A stretch of DNA of 64,000 nt. Source: Cinnamomum chago (Eukaryota; Streptophyta; Magnoliopsida; Laurales; Lauraceae). The notes beneath the pieces are model-generated. The model searched no databases. It saw only the letters and a list, made by a program, of their open reading frames with translations, and was not told the DNA's origin. Of this stretch, positions 61,202-64,000 are shown one piece after another (the stretch's first letter is position 1; each line of letters starts with the position of its first letter). The DNA is taken from positions 35,080,501 through 35,144,500 of the forward strand of contig CP142452.1 of NCBI GenBank assembly GCA_038049695.1, written 5' to 3'. A program made the position numbers and the translations under genes.

Positions 61202-63980
61202 TTAGTAGGGTAGATGTATTTTTCCTAAGTTTGTGTTAGACTAGTTTGGTTGTATTAGTATTAGGGTTATAGGGGTCTTTTGCAATTTCTAGGTGAGTTA
61301 GTGAGTGAGGCCCTAGCTAGGAATTAGAGTTATCTATAGGGGGGTCTTCCTAAAAACCACTTTTCTAGAACCTTCTCACCTAAAGACCTATTTGCCCCCT
61401 ACCCTAACCCTAATTCCATACAAACCTAAAGGGCATTTCAGTCCTTAGCAAACCCCCAAATCCTATAAATCCAGCACATTTCCCCAAAAACCTAGCTACT
61501 ATTCATCTCTCTCTCATTTATTCTCCTTGCTCTCTCTTCTTCATTTCCCCTCTCTATCCTCTCTCTCAATTCTCCCCTAGAGCTGAGTGCTGGACTGTTC
61601 TTGTGCTGGAAAAGACTCTAGGAGCTGCAATATCATCTTCTTAGCTTGGGCTTTCTCTTCTCTCTCTCTCTACAACCTTCTATTCCAAACAAGGCAAGAT
61701 ACAATATACAGATTTAACATAGAATATGTGTTTTCTATTTGATTCTACATTTTTCAATTCAGTCAATAACATGTGCTAGATTTACCTTAAGCTGAGTTTT
61801 CATGGATAGTTGGCATTGATGGATGGGTTTCACCCCATTTGGAAGATCAATGGTCCATTTTTGTGTTGGATGGAGGTACATTGTAGTATTTTCATGTTTT
61901 CTGTTGATTTGGTAGAGTTTGGGAGAGATTGGAGGTGTTTTGGTGGAAAAACGGGTTGAAAAGATGAAACCCTGAAAACTGGATTTTCCCCAGTTATGCG
62001 TGTGCCCGGTCAACCAGCCTGCAGCTCGGTCGACCGAGCACACTGAAACTGGGAGAAAACTCAGTCTCAGTTATTTTTCTGCAGACTGAAAGTTCAGTGT
62101 GCCTGGTCGACCGAGCCTTGTGCCAGGTCGACCGAGCACACTGTTTTTGCAGAAATCCACTGGGAAATGGTTTTTCCCTCAGATCCAGAAATCCCGTGTG
62201 CCAGGTCAACCGATCCCTGCTCCAGGTCGACCGAGCACACAGGATTTGCAGGGAAAAATGTCTGAGAGATGGGACATCAATTCCCAGGATTCCAGTATGT
62301 CCGGTCGACCGCCCAGGCCAGGAGGTCGACCGAGCACACATGAAACCTCTAAGAATAGACTATGCCTGCCAGGTGCCTGACCTAATCTCTCAGTGCACTT
62401 GAGTTACCGACCTGCAGCCAGGTCGACTGAGCACACTGCACCAGGTCGACCTGGGAGTCAACCCCCAATGTACCCGGTCGACCGAGCCCTGTGCCAGGTC
62501 GACCTAGCACACTGGGAACTGTGATTTTCCAGTTTTCAAACATTCAATAGTTGTGATCATTTGTGGGGCCCATTGACTATCCAAATGAACATTTATTGAT
62601 GTGCCAAGCTCGAGTCAATGGTGTGGCTCAACCTTGACTCGTGGGGACCACCAAGTAGGGTTTTGGTCGCTTAATCTAAGATGATTCGATCCCTAGAAGT
62701 TGTCAATGATGCTCGTAACCTCAGGAGCACCAAACACAGTATCTCTTGGCATCTGAGACTCCATTTAGAGATCAAATTACCTGAGATGGGCCTGGACCTG
62801 AATGTGGTCCATTACCTAGGTTGGACTATTGTATTTCCCCATTGATTCTCGTATTGAAGTTCACACTTCACCTTGTTTATTACTGTCGCTCTTATATCCT
62901 TAGTGTAGTTAATAACTGTTAATTAAATGGAAATTGAGGACCTGAACCTAGGATATCTTAGAGGTGACCCGATAGTGTGATTGGGAAACAATGACCCGTG
63001 TCTGTGGCTAGGCGGGCCCTTTTTGGGCCTAAGTATGGAAATGTGTACCCTTAGAATTGGAGAGGTGGATTTTATTAGTCTTATAACTCAGGATGGATGA
63101 GAATGAGTTGATTTTCAATAGAAATAGATTGATACCTCGTTTGGACTGTTTTAGACCAGGCCATGTGTTTGATGGGCCTTGGTATGGATCCACCGAGTGG
63201 GCTTGGACTTGGATTATAATCCATGGACTGATTTGTTATATGAACCTCTTAGAGACTTGGATTAGGACCTTGTTCACGCAAGGCAAAGCCTAGACAGACA
63301 CAGACCTTTAGAGTTTCCTCGAGTCGGCGTAGACATTCACTCGGTTGATTTAAGCTCAGCCTGTGGACTGATCATCCCCGGTAGGAGCTATTATGAGTAT
63401 TGAGGAGCTATCATGATGAGTTATGGTTTAAACGGACGGTGTGATGCCGGATCCGGTCTTTGAGTGATGAGTGTATGAGATTGTTGAGTGATTTGCGGGG
63501 TTAGTAATCCCCAGCACTGGTGAGATTTCCCCGCCGCAACTGTGTTCAGTATGGGAGGGCCGCGGCATAATATTCCGCGGTATCCAGCTCGTGTGAATGT
63601 GCCACATTGTTTTAGGTTAGATGTTATATTTATTCAGATTATATATGTTTATCTTGCTCAACTACCTAGATCATGTATCTTGATATTCTTTAAATTTTAT
63701 ACATGTTTCTACTCTTTTGATATATATGTCTTATGTTACTTGTACACTGTGACTTGCCAGATCTTTAGATCTGACCCATCTTTGGTGCTTAGGCCTTGAC
63801 CCCGAGTTCGCGGAGGACGCGCTCGCGCTCGTAGAGGCGCCTGTCGTTGGAGATTATGTTTGGGGCCCGGCCGACCCAGATGTCGAGCCGGAGGGTGGAG
63901 AGCCATTACCAGGGCTTTGAGTGTTATCTTTGTTTTGGGCCTTTGAGCGAATTTTGTAGTGAGCCGGGTAGTTATCAATT
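61202..63980 (+). repeat. Continuation of the gypsy-like LTR interrupted by CACTA element B
   Basis: Contains a TATA box (CCTATAAATCCAGC near 61462), a CT-rich leader from 61500 and an array of GGTCGACCGAGC words at 61990-62510. A GC-rich 3' part at 63790-63920 has one frame that reads like DVEPEGGEPLPGL. This organisation fits a long gypsy (Del/Tekay-like) LTR. The true 3' end is probably beyond or near the window edge. No host gene is seen here. Confidence 0.5.
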
Positions 63981-64000
63981 ATGTAATTAACTTTTGTTGT

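Overview
The window is nuclear DNA of a flowering plant. It has spliced genes with GT-AG introns, AT-rich introns, 5'UTR-like CT-rich leaders and dense nested transposons. The species cannot be fixed from sequence alone; a woody, possibly magnoliid, genome is only an impression. The one host gene that looks intact is a sphingolipid delta-4 desaturase (DES1 type) on the minus strand. It has exon 1 at 36599-36754 and exon 2 at 22592-23428, which together encode 330 residues, and a single intron of about 13.2 kb filled with mobile DNA.

Layout. 1-4.1 kb: minus-strand LTR relics of a gypsy-like family. 4.8-5.2 kb: a candidate MITE. 6.6-8.2 kb: a solo LTR with target duplication ATGAG. 8.2-10.4 kb: leader of an Athila-like element with a primer-binding site. 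11.0-16.3 kb: a string of plus-strand exon fragments from different genes (UGPase, a plastid M41-like protein, a CCCH zinc-finger protein, one unidentified). 17.3-19.4 kb: a 171-bp tandem array. 19.77-20.47 kb: CCGACG/CGTCGG subterminal repeats ending in the CACTA-type terminus CTTGTAGTG, inserted into another copy of the solo-LTR family. 20.8-21.0 kb: a possible promoter and first exon of an unidentified minus-strand gene. 22.6-36.8 kb: the DES1 gene. Its intron holds three copies of one MITE, a second MITE, a long palindrome, LINE debris, and a 6.7-kb non-autonomous Tat/Grande-like LTR element. That element has an antisense gene with its own TATA box. 37.1-38.3 kb: a hAT-like element with a 7-bp target duplication, just upstream of DES1. 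38.8-40.4 kb: gypsy LTR and gag relics.

40379-61198 is bounded by CACTACAAGAAAA inverted ends and a GGG target duplication. It reads as a single non-autonomous CACTA transposon of about 20.8 kb. It carries intron-containing fragments of at least four unrelated genes, all on the minus strand: an R2R3-MYB of the MYB61/MYB50 type, a LIFEGUARD/BAX-inhibitor-like gene, an unidentified gene and prolyl-tRNA synthetase. It was later invaded by a young, nearly intact Ty1/copia element that splits the MYB fragment, by a solo LTR and by a LINE fragment. 61.2-64 kb continues the gypsy LTR that the CACTA interrupted.

Only DES1 is likely to have a cellular role here. The rest shows gene capture by CACTA elements, layered insertions and decay.
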